Assembly (NCBI RefSeq): GCF_003944715.1
Contig: NZ_RWIT01000005.1
Location: 344,185 to 408,184, forward strand
Direction: 5' to 3'
Length of the DNA: 64,000 bases
DNA from: Hymenobacter rigui
GTDB lineage: Bacteria; Bacteroidota; Bacteroidia; Cytophagales; Hymenobacteraceae
The notes under the pieces are model-generated. The model saw only the letters and a program-made list of their open reading frames with translations, was not told the DNA's origin and made no database searches. Both the position numbers and the translations under genes were made by a program. Positions 24,910 through 33,495 of this stretch are shown in pieces (positions within the stretch are counted from its first letter, which is position 1; each line of letters starts with the position of its first letter).

Positions 24910-26121
24910 ATGAGAGATTCAATTGCTGAGGTGCAGCCCGCCGCCGAAACGACTGCACCGGCACGCATGGCCCCCGGCTTGGTGTGGCTGATGGCCATAA
25001 CCTGTGGGTTAGTGGTAGCCAATATTTACTACAATCAGCCCTTATTGGCCGAAATAGGCCGGGCGTTTGGCCTGTCCGAAAGCTCCGCCAGCCTGATTGC
25101 CACCGTCACGCAGGTGGGCTACACGGTGGGGCTGCTGTTTGTAGTACCGTTGGGCGACAAGCGGGAGCGAAAGAGCCTGACGCTGGGGCTGCTGCTTTGC
25201 TCAGCGGTGTGTATGGCCGGAGCGGCCTTTGCCCCATCCTTTGCGGCCCTGGCAGCGGCCAGCCTCCTGATTGGCATTTTCTCCTCGGTACCCCAATTGC
25301 TGATTCCGATGGCCGCCTCCCTGGCCTCCGACGAGCAGCGCGGGCAGGTAGTCGGCAAAGTGATGAGCGGGCTCCTGATTGGGATTCTGCTTTCCCGCAC
25401 CGTGAGCGGCTATGTGGGGGCGCATTTTGGGTGGCGAACCATGTTTTGGGTAGGTGCCATCCTGATGGTATTGCTCACCGCCATCCTGGCCCGGATGCTG
25501 CCGCGCAACCAGCCCCAGTTTGCGGGCAGCTACGGCAGCCTGCTTCGCTCCCTGGGCACGCTGGTGCGGGAACTGCCGGTGCTGCGCCGCTCGGCGCTGG
25601 TGGGCGCGTGCATGTTCGGGGGCTTCAGTGCGTTCTGGACTACGCTGGTGTTCTTTCTGGAAAGCCCCGCCTACCGCTACGGGGCCGAGGTGGCCGGCCT
25701 GTTTGGCCTGATTGGGGCCAGTGGGGCCTTTGCCGCCTCCTTCGCCGGTAAATCCGCCGACCGCAAAGGCGCCGATTACGCCCTGAACCTAGGAATTCTG
25801 CTGTTTCTGGTGGCCTACGTACTGCTGGGTTTTGGCGGAACTTACCTGCTGGGCCTTATTGCGGGCGTGGTAATCTTGGACGTAGGCCAGCAGATGACCC
25901 ACATTTCCAACCAGACGCGCATCTTCGGCCTCCGCCCCGAAGCCCGCAGCCGCCTCAACACCGTGTACATGACGGCCTGCTTCATCGGAGCCTCCGCCGG
26001 CTCCTTCCTCGGCGGCCTCGCCTGGACTCATTTCCAATGGCCCGGCGTGTGTGCCGTGGGCCTGAGCTTGGTGGCACTGGCGTATCTGGCGAATCGGTTT
26101 TATGGGCGGCCTGTGGCTTAA
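24910..26121 (+). CDS. MFS transporter
   Basis: 403 residues with about 12 hydrophobic segments, fitting the major facilitator superfamily. The loop 2-3 signature is GDKRERKSL and the first segment carries ANIYYNQPLL, a motif typical of YjiJ/YgaY-like drug or metabolite exporters. It should be a proton-coupled inner-membrane transporter; the substrate is unknown. The ATG at 24910 gives a short cytoplasmic leader before TM1. The frame is open 41 codons upstream, but that part overlaps the R4 arm and is not credible coding sequence. Confidence 0.88.
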   Translation: MRDSIAEVQPAAETTAPARMAPGLVWLMAITCGLVVANIYYNQPLLAEIGRAFGLSESSASLIATVTQVGYTVGLLFVVPLGDKRERKSLTLGLLLCSAVCMAGAAFAPSFAALAAASLLIGIFSSVPQLLIPMAASLASDEQRGQVVGKVMSGLLIGILLSRTVSGYVGAHFGWRTMFWVGAILMVLLTAILARMLPRNQPQFAGSYGSLLRSLGTLVRELPVLRRSALVGACMFGGFSAFWTTLVFFLESPAYRYGAEVAGLFGLIGASGAFAASFAGKSADRKGADYALNLGILLFLVAYVLLGFGGTYLLGLIAGVVILDVGQQMTHISNQTRIFGLRPEARSRLNTVYMTACFIGASAGSFLGGLAWTHFQWPGVCAVGLSLVALAYLANRFYGRPVA

Positions 26122-26135
26122 CTCAGCAACCGCGC

Positions 26136-26450
26136 CTAAGGGTATTGCTCTATGTAATGGATTTTATCATCACCTATGGCCTGGCGAATAGTTTGCGCGT
26201 CAACACAATTACCATTTATTGAAGCACGATCAACGGAGCAAATCGTATGTCCTGCCTTCATGTTGCCAATTGTTACGTTGACGACGACCATTGGCTCATT
26301 ATCAAAAGCTAGACTCACCAACATATAATCGTAGAAGTCCCGCTCTGGTGGTACACCATTCATCCCTACACCTGCTCTACGAAAAGTAGCCCCAGGCCAA
26401 AACAGATATTCATCTGCTATTTCAGATAGGGGAACTAGCTTCATTTCCAA
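26136..26450 (-). CDS. Small AT-rich hypothetical protein
   Basis: 104 residues, no signal peptide, no recognised family. It begins MKLVPLSEIADEYLFW (after an alternative Met two residues earlier). Mixed alpha/beta composition, length and AT-rich codons are like those of orphan or immunity-type genes, but no toxin gene is adjacent. It is convergent with the MFS gene and 12 bp downstream of rfbD, on the same strand as rfbD, so it could be read from the rfbD promoter. Confidence 0.5.
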   Translation of the reverse strand: MEMKLVPLSEIADEYLFWPGATFRRAGVGMNGVPPERDFYDYMLVSLAFDNEPMVVVNVTIGNMKAGHTICSVDRASINGNCVDAQTIRQAIGDDKIHYIEQYP

Positions 26451-26462
26451 TTCACATGATTG

Positions 26463-27320
26463 CTACTCCGCCAGCCGAGCCATGCACACCTTCAGGCTCT
26501 CGCGCCAATGCGGGATGGCGAGGCCCAAAGTAGTTTTCGCTTTGGTTTTGTCCATTACTGAGAAGGACGGGCGGGTGGCTTTGGTAGGGTACTCGGCGGT
26601 GCGGATGGGCACGGTGCGGGTGGGCAGGCCGCCCAGCTCGAAAATGGCCACTGCGAAATCGTACCACGAGGTAACGCCTTCGTTGCTATAGTTGTAGATG
26701 CCGTATGCCGTGCTGCCCGTCTGGATGATGTGGAGCAGGGCCCCAGCCAGGTCAATAGCGTATGTGGGCGTGCCGAGCTGGTCCCAAATCACGCGCATTT
26801 CTTCCCGCTCCTTGCCGAAGCGCAGCATCGTTTTCACGAAGTTGTTGGCATATTCAGAGTAAAGCCAGCTGGTGCGCAGAATGAAATACTGGCTGGTGTG
26901 CGGCGGAATTACCTGCTCGCCTTCTAGCTTGGTGAGGCCGTACACGCTGATGGGCTCGGCCGCGTCGGTTTCCGTGAGCGGCTGGTTGCCGGTGCCGGCA
27001 AACACAAAATCGGTGGAAACGTGCAGCAGCGTGGTGTTGAACTCCCCGCACAGGCGGGCCAGGTTCTCTACCCCGTCCCGGTTCACCTTGCGGGCAATAT
27101 CTACCTCGTCTTCGGCCTTGTCCACGGCCGTGTAGGCGGCACAGTTGATGATATACGCGGGCCGATGCTGCTCGAAGGTGGTGCGCAGCACTTCCGGATT
27201 CAGGATGTTGGCCTGCTGCTCCGGCAGAAACACGATATCCGTGATACCGCGCTGTTGCGCTACGTGTTGCAGGCACTGGCCCAGCTGGCCGCTACCACCG
27301 AAAACGAGAATCGAACCCAT
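26463..27320 (-). CDS. rfbD: dTDP-4-dehydrorhamnose reductase
   Basis: 285 residues, normal for RmlD/RfbD. The N-terminal Rossmann motif is VFGGSGQLGQCL. NCAAYTAVDKAEDE and LHVSTDFVFAG are diagnostic for the family, and YGLTKLEGE supplies the catalytic Tyr-xxx-Lys pair. It reduces dTDP-4-dehydro-L-rhamnose to dTDP-L-rhamnose for surface polysaccharides. The other rml genes are not in the window. The ATG at 27318-27320 directly precedes the Rossmann strand; the frame is open 33 codons upstream without support. Confidence 0.93.
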   Translation of the reverse strand: MGSILVFGGSGQLGQCLQHVAQQRGITDIVFLPEQQANILNPEVLRTTFEQHRPAYIINCAAYTAVDKAEDEVDIARKVNRDGVENLARLCGEFNTTLLHVSTDFVFAGTGNQPLTETDAAEPISVYGLTKLEGEQVIPPHTSQYFILRTSWLYSEYANNFVKTMLRFGKEREEMRVIWDQLGTPTYAIDLAGALLHIIQTGSTAYGIYNYSNEGVTSWYDFAVAIFELGGLPTRTVPIRTAEYPTKATRPSFSVMDKTKAKTTLGLAIPHWRESLKVCMARLAE

Positions 27321-27468
27321 AGAATAAAGAGAAGCCGAAATGGAAGAACGGCCGCAAATTACGAAGCGCAATACGAAGTCAGCAAAATAGACCGCCATGC
27401 AGCGCCGGAGGCGAAGCATAACGGTCAGCTAGTTTCAATGCAGTTTATACGCCTTTCCCGCTGCTCTC

Positions 27469-28413
27469 CTACTCCGCGTCGGCCACACCGGCGCCCAGGG
27501 CCGGGCCGCCGGGCTGTACGGGGCGCTTGTTCCGGATGGGCTCGAAGCGTTGCTCCCGGGGCTGTTTCTCGCTCAGGTATTTCCAGTAGCGCAGCGGCAT
27601 GTGGCGGCGGTGCAGCTTCAGGTTTTTCCGCTCCGGAATGTTCACGTGGTCGAAATAGGCCTGCCAGAGCAGCTTATACAAAGGCTCCCGTTCATCCAGC
27701 ACCGTGGCCGATACGGCCGTGCTGCGCTGGGGCGCAGTACCGGCGTCAAACTGCACAATGTCGGTGCGGTGCAAATCGTAATACAGGCCGTAGTGCCGAC
27801 GCCGGTCATAGATCAGCCAGCGCTGGTCGGCGTAGCGCTTGGTGAAGTGGGCCGCAATCAGCGGCAGCACGTCGAAGTCCGGCTCAATGGTGGCGTGGAA
27901 AAGGCCGTCCTGGGTTTTCTCGAAGCGCACGAAAGCCTCCATACGGTGCTTCTCGCGGTACATCTGCTGGGCCAGACGCTGCACCCGGCGCACGTTGTCA
28001 TCGGCGTAATGCTCCGATATGTCACGGCCGGCGCGCATAGCCAGATCGGCGTAGCGGAAAATGACCAGTTCCCGGTCCGGCTGCTCACTCAGGAAAGTAT
28101 GGAACAGCCGGGTGCGGGCCTCGGCATCCATGTACTGCAACAGGCCTTTCCACACGCGGGCAGCGGTGGCTTCATCGGTTACTACCTCCACCGGCTGCAC
28201 AAACAAGCCACCCTGCACCGCCCCCAGCGGCTGAATGCTGTTGGGTGCCGATTTCCGGTCATAAACACTGAACAGCACCGTCAGTAGACCTTCAAACGTG
28301 CCGTCGTAGGCGTAATCGAGAGGCGCGTTCGTAAGCTGCGGGGCGGGGCGAGGCCGGGTTGGCGGGGCACTAGTAGCCGGCAGTGCTGACGCGGAAAAAC
28401 GTGATACGGCCAT
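27469..28413 (-). CDS. TIGR03915/DUF4130 putative DNA repair protein
   Basis: 314 residues. The core pattern DYAYDGTFEGLLTVLFSVYD at the start and the C-terminal NIPERKNLKLHRRHMPLRYW fit the TIGR03915/DUF4130 family, whose C-terminal part is related to uracil-DNA-glycosylase folds. Relatives are found almost always beside a TIGR03916 radical-SAM protein, encoded 446 bp upstream on the same strand. The pair has been proposed to act in DNA modification or repair, but the chemistry is not settled. The N-terminal 25 residues are Pro/Ala-rich linker; the true start could be later. Confidence 0.87.
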   Translation of the reverse strand: MAVSRFSASALPATSAPPTRPRPAPQLTNAPLDYAYDGTFEGLLTVLFSVYDRKSAPNSIQPLGAVQGGLFVQPVEVVTDEATAARVWKGLLQYMDAEARTRLFHTFLSEQPDRELVIFRYADLAMRAGRDISEHYADDNVRRVQRLAQQMYREKHRMEAFVRFEKTQDGLFHATIEPDFDVLPLIAAHFTKRYADQRWLIYDRRRHYGLYYDLHRTDIVQFDAGTAPQRSTAVSATVLDEREPLYKLLWQAYFDHVNIPERKNLKLHRRHMPLRYWKYLSEKQPREQRFEPIRNKRPVQPGGPALGAGVADAE

Positions 28414-28584
28414 ACGTAAGGCAGCTATTGAAATGAATTGCGCCCCGGTCTGGCGGCAAGCCGTCGGAACGGAGCGCAGTTGACTCGTCAGTACGAAATC
28501 GTAGCAACATCAGCTTACGTCAACCGGACCAACGGCTTGCAGTTGCCGGACCGGGACGTTCACATTACCGCCATGAGCTGCGCT

Positions 28585-28770
28585 TCAGGCCGCTTCCGAA
28601 GACTGCCCGCCAGCTTTAGCGCGGCTTTTCGCCGTTTCCTGGTGCATCTGCTGCACCAGCGGCAGCAAATCGGCCAGCTTGCAGCAGCAGGCTACCCGAG
28701 CCACTTTCATGGGTTTCGGGGCAGAGGCAGGGGCGGCCGGCGCGTCGGCGGCGCGATGAGAAACGGTCAT
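28585..28770 (-). CDS. Small Cys-triplet protein between DUF4130 and radical-SAM genes
   Basis: 61 residues: an Ala/Pro-rich leader, then MKVARVACCCKLADLLPLVQ and a charged, Lys-rich end. Three consecutive Cys are unusual. The codons have the G/C third-position bias of real genes here. It lies on the same strand and between the two members of the DNA-repair-like pair, so it might be a third component or an iron-sulfur-related accessory. A second start at residue 21 is possible. No family is recognised, and chance ORFs of this size do occur in GC-rich DNA. Confidence 0.42.
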   Translation of the reverse strand: MTVSHRAADAPAAPASAPKPMKVARVACCCKLADLLPLVQQMHQETAKSRAKAGGQSSEAA

Positions 28771-28783
28771 GGCAGTTGAGTTT

Positions 28784-28857
28784 CTAGTTGCTGGTTGTCA
28801 GTTACTAGTTTTTAGCAGTTAGAAGCACCTTACTAACAACTGACAACCAGCAACTCG
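28784..28857. repeat. CAGTTGCTGG-type inverted repeat
   Basis: AGTTGCTGGTTGTCAGTTAC on the left pairs with AACTGACAACCAGCAACT on the right, around a short loop. Nearly the same words recur at 41616-41679 and, diverged, at 61050-61158 and 63599-63685. It abuts the stop of the radical-SAM gene and may also serve as its terminator. Confidence 0.8.
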
Positions 28858-28858
28858 T

Positions 28859-30127
28859 TTATGAGGCTTGAGCGAACAAATCAAGTTGTTGAGTAACCAG
28901 GGCGGAGCGGACGGAGCCCGCACCGAAAAGAATCTGGCGGCGGATGGTTTGCTCGTCGTAGTCGCGCTTCTCCAGGGCCTGCCCGCGGCAGGTCAGGAAA
29001 AACTTGGCCCGTTTCAGCACTACCCCAAACTTATGCAGGTGGTCGAGGCTGAGCGGCCCGAAGCGGCGGGCGGCCACAATGCGCTTGGCAGAGCGCGCCC
29101 CTACCCCCGGAATCCGCAGAATCATCTCGTAGTCGGCCACGTTGATATCCACCGGAAACACGTGGCGGTTGCGCAGGGCCCAGGCCAGCTTGGGGTCAAT
29201 TTCCAGGTCCAGGAAAGGATGCGCCGGATCCAGAATTTCATCGGCCTGAAAGCCGTAGAAGCGCATCAGCCAGTCCGTCTGGTACAGGCGGTGCTCCCGG
29301 ATGAGGGGCGGCTGCGTCACCTGGGGCAGGCGGGCGTCGTCGGTAATGGGAATGTAGCCGGAATAGTACACCCGCTTCAGGCCGTAGCCTTTGTACAAAG
29401 AATCACTCAAATTGATGATTTGTAGGTCGTTTTCCTGCGACGCGCCCACAATAAGCTGGGTGCTTTGGCCGGCGGTGGCAAACTGCGGCACCTTCTTGAA
29501 CAGGGCTTTTTCTTCCTTATTCTGAATGATGCCGTCCCGAATCTGCGCCATCGGCGTCAGAATCTCCTCGTAATTTTTTTCGGGGGCCAGGTTTTGCAGA
29601 GCCATTTCCGAGGGCAGCTCGATGTTCACGCTCAGGCGGTCGGCGTACAGTCCTGCCTCCTGAATCAGCTCCTCCGAAGCTCCGGGAATGGCCTTCACGT
29701 GAATGTAGCCGTTGAAACGGTGCTCGGTACGCAGCTTTTTGATGATGCGTACCAGCCGCTCCATCGTGTAGTCGGGCGAGGAGAAAATGCCGCTGCTCAG
29801 GAACAGCCCCTCGATGTAGTTACGACGGTAGAAGTTCATGGTCAGCTCCACCACCTCATCCACGGTAAAAGCGGCGCGCTTCACGTCGTTGGAGCGGCGC
29901 GACACGCAGTAGGCGCAGTCGAAGATGCAGTGGTTGGTGAGCAGAATCTTGAGCAGGCTTACGCAGCGGCCGTCCTCGGTGTAGCTGTGGCAGATGCCCA
30001 TCCCCTCGGCGTTGCCCAACCCCTTGTCTTCGTTTTTGCGCTTACCGCCGCTGCTGGAGCACGAAACATCGTACTTGGCGGCATCGGCCAAAATACTTAG
30101 CTTTTCCTGTATACGCTGGTCGTTCAT
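28859..30127 (-). CDS. TIGR03916 family radical-SAM putative DNA modification/repair protein
   Basis: 422 residues. The radical-SAM cluster motif CIFDCAYC is at residues 67-74 (C67, C71, C74), with further Cys at 23, 46 and 55 that could bind a second cluster. The N-terminus KLSILADAAKYDVSCSSSG is characteristic. The C-terminal part contains helix-hairpin-helix DNA-binding motifs (RIPGVGARSAKRIVAARRFG), so the substrate is probably nucleic acid. It is the constant partner of DUF4130 proteins. Expected to use S-adenosylmethionine and a 4Fe-4S cluster in the cytoplasm; the reaction is unknown. Confidence 0.92.
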   Translation of the reverse strand: MNDQRIQEKLSILADAAKYDVSCSSSGGKRKNEDKGLGNAEGMGICHSYTEDGRCVSLLKILLTNHCIFDCAYCVSRRSNDVKRAAFTVDEVVELTMNFYRRNYIEGLFLSSGIFSSPDYTMERLVRIIKKLRTEHRFNGYIHVKAIPGASEELIQEAGLYADRLSVNIELPSEMALQNLAPEKNYEEILTPMAQIRDGIIQNKEEKALFKKVPQFATAGQSTQLIVGASQENDLQIINLSDSLYKGYGLKRVYYSGYIPITDDARLPQVTQPPLIREHRLYQTDWLMRFYGFQADEILDPAHPFLDLEIDPKLAWALRNRHVFPVDINVADYEMILRIPGVGARSAKRIVAARRFGPLSLDHLHKFGVVLKRAKFFLTCRGQALEKRDYDEQTIRRQILFGAGSVRSALVTQQLDLFAQAS

Positions 30128-30341
30128 AGGGTGCTTTCTCGGCTTAAAAATAGAAGTTTACACTTCACTACGCAATATCATACAAGGCTAATTTTTTTAG
30201 AATTGTTCCCTGACCGGCAGAATACCTGCTACCGGTTCAGCCAGGCTTTTTACTAAAGAAAAGCCGGTATAGCAGCCCACTATATATTGGCGTTTACGCC
30301 CCGGCACGTTGTATCTTGCCAGACTTGGTGTTGGCTGCATA

Positions 30342-32246
30342 ATGAAGTACCTGTTCTGGCTTGGGGGAGTATTGCTCGGTTGGGCCTGCACATTGAGTGC
30401 AGCGGCCCAAACCCCAGCCATGCCCGCCCGCGACACCACCCGGCTCAGCAAAACCCGTCCCGACTCTCTGCGCCGACGCTTTGACGAGGAGCGCATGCTC
30501 AATGGCCTGAAAGCCTACACCAAGCGCAAAACCATTGCGGGCAAAGCTGCGTCGGCGCTGTTCAACTTCACGGAGCGCCGCGAAGACCGGGCTGGGCTGG
30601 ATGTTACCCTGCTGGACCGGCAGTTCGACAAGCACAACTACAAGATTGTGCGGCACATCAACATCCGCACCCTCGATGCCTTCGGGTTCAGCATTACCGA
30701 TACCACGCGGGTACCTCGTAACATTCTGGAAAAAGCCGGCAACACGCTGCACATCAAAACCACCAAGGCCCGGGTGCGGCAGGTGCTGCTGTTCCGGGAA
30801 GGCGAGGAACTGGAGCCCCAGGACCTGGCCGAGTCGGAACGCCTGCTGCGCCAGACGGCCGAGCTGCTGGATGCGCGCGTGTACGTGAATGAGCGTACCT
30901 CCACGGCCGACAGCGTGGATGTGCAGGTGGTAACCAAGGACATCTTCAGCATCAGCGGCTCGTTGCAGCTCCGCGACGTGCAGGCGGGCGTAATAGGTCT
31001 GCGCGACGTGAACTTCCTGGGCCAGGGCCACCAGCTGCGCAACCGCCTGGAGTACGGCCGCGGCGACGACGGGCCCCAGGCCCAGAGCTGGCGCTACCTG
31101 GGCAGCTACCTGGTACCCTTCCGCAACTTTGTGTACGGGCAGGCCCGCTACCTCAATGAAACCCGCAACCGGGAGGCCGGGGTGCGCTTCACCCGCGACT
31201 TTTACTCAGTGAACACCCGCTACGCCGGGGCCCTGAGCTACGATTACTTTGATCGGCTGGTGGCCATTGACGGGGATGGGTCGGAGCAGTATCCGTATAT
31301 CTTCCGGCAGCTGCGCTACAACGTGCAGGATGCCTGGGTCGGCCGGGCCCTGCGGCTGAAAAGCTACGACCTGGGCTACGAAAACCCCGGCCGCATGATT
31401 GTCTCGGCCCGCACCATCCGCACCAGCTTCAGCAAAAAGCCCACCCCCGATTACGAAAGCGCCGACCTGCTGCTGGGCACTATCGGCTACAGCGTGCGGC
31501 GCTACTATAAGGACAAATACCTGTTCGGCTTCGGGCGCACCGAGGACATTCCGACGGGCACACTGGCCAGCTTCACGGCCGGTTACGAGTTCAACGAAGT
31601 GACGGACCGACGCTACTTTGGCGTGCGTTTGGCTTACGCCGGCTACCACCCGCAGCGGGGCTACCTGTATCTGAACGGGGAGTTCGGCTCCTTTATCCGG
31701 GGGCGCAGCAACGACTGGCAGCAGGGCATTGTAAACGGGGAACTGCTGTACTTCACGCGGCTGTACCACACCGGCAACTACCAGTGGCGGCACTTTCTGT
31801 GGCAGCGCAACGCCATCGGGTTCAACCGCCGCCCCGGCGAGCAGCCGCTGGCCATTGACGGGGTGCGCGGCCTGCGCGGCTTCCAGCCCGATGGGCTGCT
31901 CACGGGCACCAGCCGCGTTACGCTCAACTATGAGGCCACGGTGTTCACGCCCGTCTCGTTTCTGGGCTTCCGGATGGCGGCGCTGGCATTTGCCGATGTG
32001 GCCTGGCTCAACGCCCGCACGCTCAACCGGGTACTGCCTTTCTCCGAAGCTCCCTATACCGGTTTCGGTTTTGGCCTCCGCTTCCGCAACGAGTATGCGG
32101 CCCTGCGCACCTTCCAGATTACGTTTGGCTTCTACCCCCGCGGCATGTCCTCGCCCAACGGCATCCGCGTCTTCGAAAACGCCCGCGCCTACTACGACTT
32201 CTCCGACTTCAGCTTCGGCCAGCCGGGCATCGTGCGGTATCAGTAG
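30342..32246 (+). CDS. Outer-membrane beta-barrel protein with POTRA-like domain (BamA/Omp85-like)
   Basis: 634 residues from the ATG at 30342. A signal peptide (LFWLGGVLLGWACTLSAAAQ) is followed by a charged linker. A POTRA-like region follows (VRQVLLFREGEELEPQDLAE, LLDARVYVNERTSTADSVDV), then a long beta-barrel region (DVNFLGQGHQLRNRLEYG, GVRGLRGFQPDGLLTGTSR). The G-R-G-F/LRGF-type motif near residue 515 is typical of Omp85 barrels. It may insert or secrete outer-membrane proteins or lipids; there is only one POTRA, so it is not BamA itself. No obvious operon partner. Confidence 0.72.
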   Translation: MKYLFWLGGVLLGWACTLSAAAQTPAMPARDTTRLSKTRPDSLRRRFDEERMLNGLKAYTKRKTIAGKAASALFNFTERREDRAGLDVTLLDRQFDKHNYKIVRHINIRTLDAFGFSITDTTRVPRNILEKAGNTLHIKTTKARVRQVLLFREGEELEPQDLAESERLLRQTAELLDARVYVNERTSTADSVDVQVVTKDIFSISGSLQLRDVQAGVIGLRDVNFLGQGHQLRNRLEYGRGDDGPQAQSWRYLGSYLVPFRNFVYGQARYLNETRNREAGVRFTRDFYSVNTRYAGALSYDYFDRLVAIDGDGSEQYPYIFRQLRYNVQDAWVGRALRLKSYDLGYENPGRMIVSARTIRTSFSKKPTPDYESADLLLGTIGYSVRRYYKDKYLFGFGRTEDIPTGTLASFTAGYEFNEVTDRRYFGVRLAYAGYHPQRGYLYLNGEFGSFIRGRSNDWQQGIVNGELLYFTRLYHTGNYQWRHFLWQRNAIGFNRRPGEQPLAIDGVRGLRGFQPDGLLTGTSRVTLNYEATVFTPVSFLGFRMAALAFADVAWLNARTLNRVLPFSEAPYTGFGFGLRFRNEYAALRTFQITFGFYPRGMSSPNGIRVFENARAYYDFSDFSFGQPGIVRYQ

Positions 32247-32423
32247 AAATTAAAAATTTTGAATTCAGAATTATGCGTTGAGTTATCAGACCTTTGTTGT
32301 TCGGCTTTTCCGGGGGCGGCTTGCTGTTGGCACTCTAAACAACGCGGAAACCAACGCGGCCCTGTCTGAAGGCTCATGGTGAACTGGCCATTTTAATTTT
32401 TAATTCTCAAGTTTTAATTGACC
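32247..32423. other. AT-rich spacer with TTTTAATT-type inverted words
   Basis: The spacer begins with AAATTAAAAATTTTGAATTC and ends with ATTTTAATTTTTAATTCTC, complementary AT-rich blocks around a GC-rich middle (TTTTCCGGGGGCGGC region). It could be another dispersed palindrome, and it contains the promoter of the next gene. No coding sequence seen. Confidence 0.45.
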
Positions 32424-33263
32424 ATGAACCTTGGTGATTTTAACGACCTGGAGGTAGCTCGCGAGGTGGATTTCGGGATGTACCTCTCGTCGGACGACGG
32501 CGACCTGCTGATTCCGCGCAAATACATTCCGGCCGGCACCCACGTGGGCGACGTGCTGCGTGTGTTCGTGTACCGCGACTCGGAAGACCGCCTGATTGCT
32601 ACTACCCTGGAACCCTACGTGCGCGTGGGCCAGTTTGCGGCCCTCTCGGTGCGCGACGTGAGCACCACCGGCGCATTTCTGGACTGGGGCCTGGAGAAGG
32701 ATTTGTTTTTGCCCTACCGCAACCAGCGCCGCAACGTGCGCCCCGGCGAGCGGGCCACCGTGTTTGTGTACCTGGACGAAACCACCGACCGGATTGTGGC
32801 CTCCGCCAAGTGGGAGTGGTTTCTGAAGACGGACCCTTTCCCGGGCAAAGCCGGTGATGCCGCCGACCTGTTTGTGGCCGAAGAAACTGACCTGGGCTAC
32901 AAAATGATTGTGGACGGCACCCACCAAGGCCTGGTGTACCACAACGAGGTGTTCCGACCCCTGCGCCTGGGCGATGTGCTGACCGGTTACGTGAAGCAGG
33001 TGCGCCCCGACGGTAAGCTGGACCTGAGCCTGCAGAAACCCGGCTACGATGAAGCCCTGGCCGCTTCCGAAGCCCTGCTTACCTATCTGCGCGACGCCCC
33101 CAACGGCCTGCTGCCCCTCGGCGACAAAAGTGAGCCGGATGATATTTACCGTCGCGTGGGCATGAGCAAAAAAGTCTTCAAAAAGGCTCTTGGCGCTTTG
33201 TACAAGCAGGGGTTGGTACATCTTGCCCCGGAGCACACGCAACTGCTCAACCAAGCTGAGTAA
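32424..33263 (+). CDS. CvfB-like S1-domain RNA-binding protein
   Basis: 279 residues. The arrangement matches CvfB/YitL: three S1-like OB domains (GMYLSSDDGDLLIPRKYIP first; SVRDVSTTGAFLDWGLEKDL second, the best S1 match; LGDVLTGYVKQVRPDGKLDL third), then a winged-helix end (DIYRRVGMSKKVFKKALGAL). Relatives bind RNA and influence expression of virulence or stress genes; the role here is unknown. I prefer ATG 32424 (MNLGDFND) over the upstream TTG. A hairpin terminator follows. Confidence 0.87.
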   Translation: MNLGDFNDLEVAREVDFGMYLSSDDGDLLIPRKYIPAGTHVGDVLRVFVYRDSEDRLIATTLEPYVRVGQFAALSVRDVSTTGAFLDWGLEKDLFLPYRNQRRNVRPGERATVFVYLDETTDRIVASAKWEWFLKTDPFPGKAGDAADLFVAEETDLGYKMIVDGTHQGLVYHNEVFRPLRLGDVLTGYVKQVRPDGKLDLSLQKPGYDEALAASEALLTYLRDAPNGLLPLGDKSEPDDIYRRVGMSKKVFKKALGALYKQGLVHLAPEHTQLLNQAE

Positions 33264-33286
33264 CGGAGTCTTCGTTGAGATTTTAT

Positions 33287-33338
33287 GGCGCTGTCTGGGC
33301 TTCTTTTCTTCGGAAGGAGCCCCGACAGCGCTATGTTT
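33287..33338 (+). terminator. Hairpin terminator
   Basis: GGCGCTGTCTGGGCTTC pairs with the right arm GGAGCCCCGACAGCGCT (small mismatches), followed by ATGTTTTT. It ends the CvfB-like gene. Confidence 0.7.
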
Positions 33339-33495
33339 TTGGCCTGATAGGTGGACCGCAGGCAACGCCCCGCCGCTCGGCACCATCTGCTACCGGGAGC
33401 GGCGTTTGTGAGCAGGAGCACGTACAACGGGACACCTCCTGGCCTCACTCCCACCCTAGCCTGCTCCTGCTATTCTGATTTCTACGCTCAGCGCC

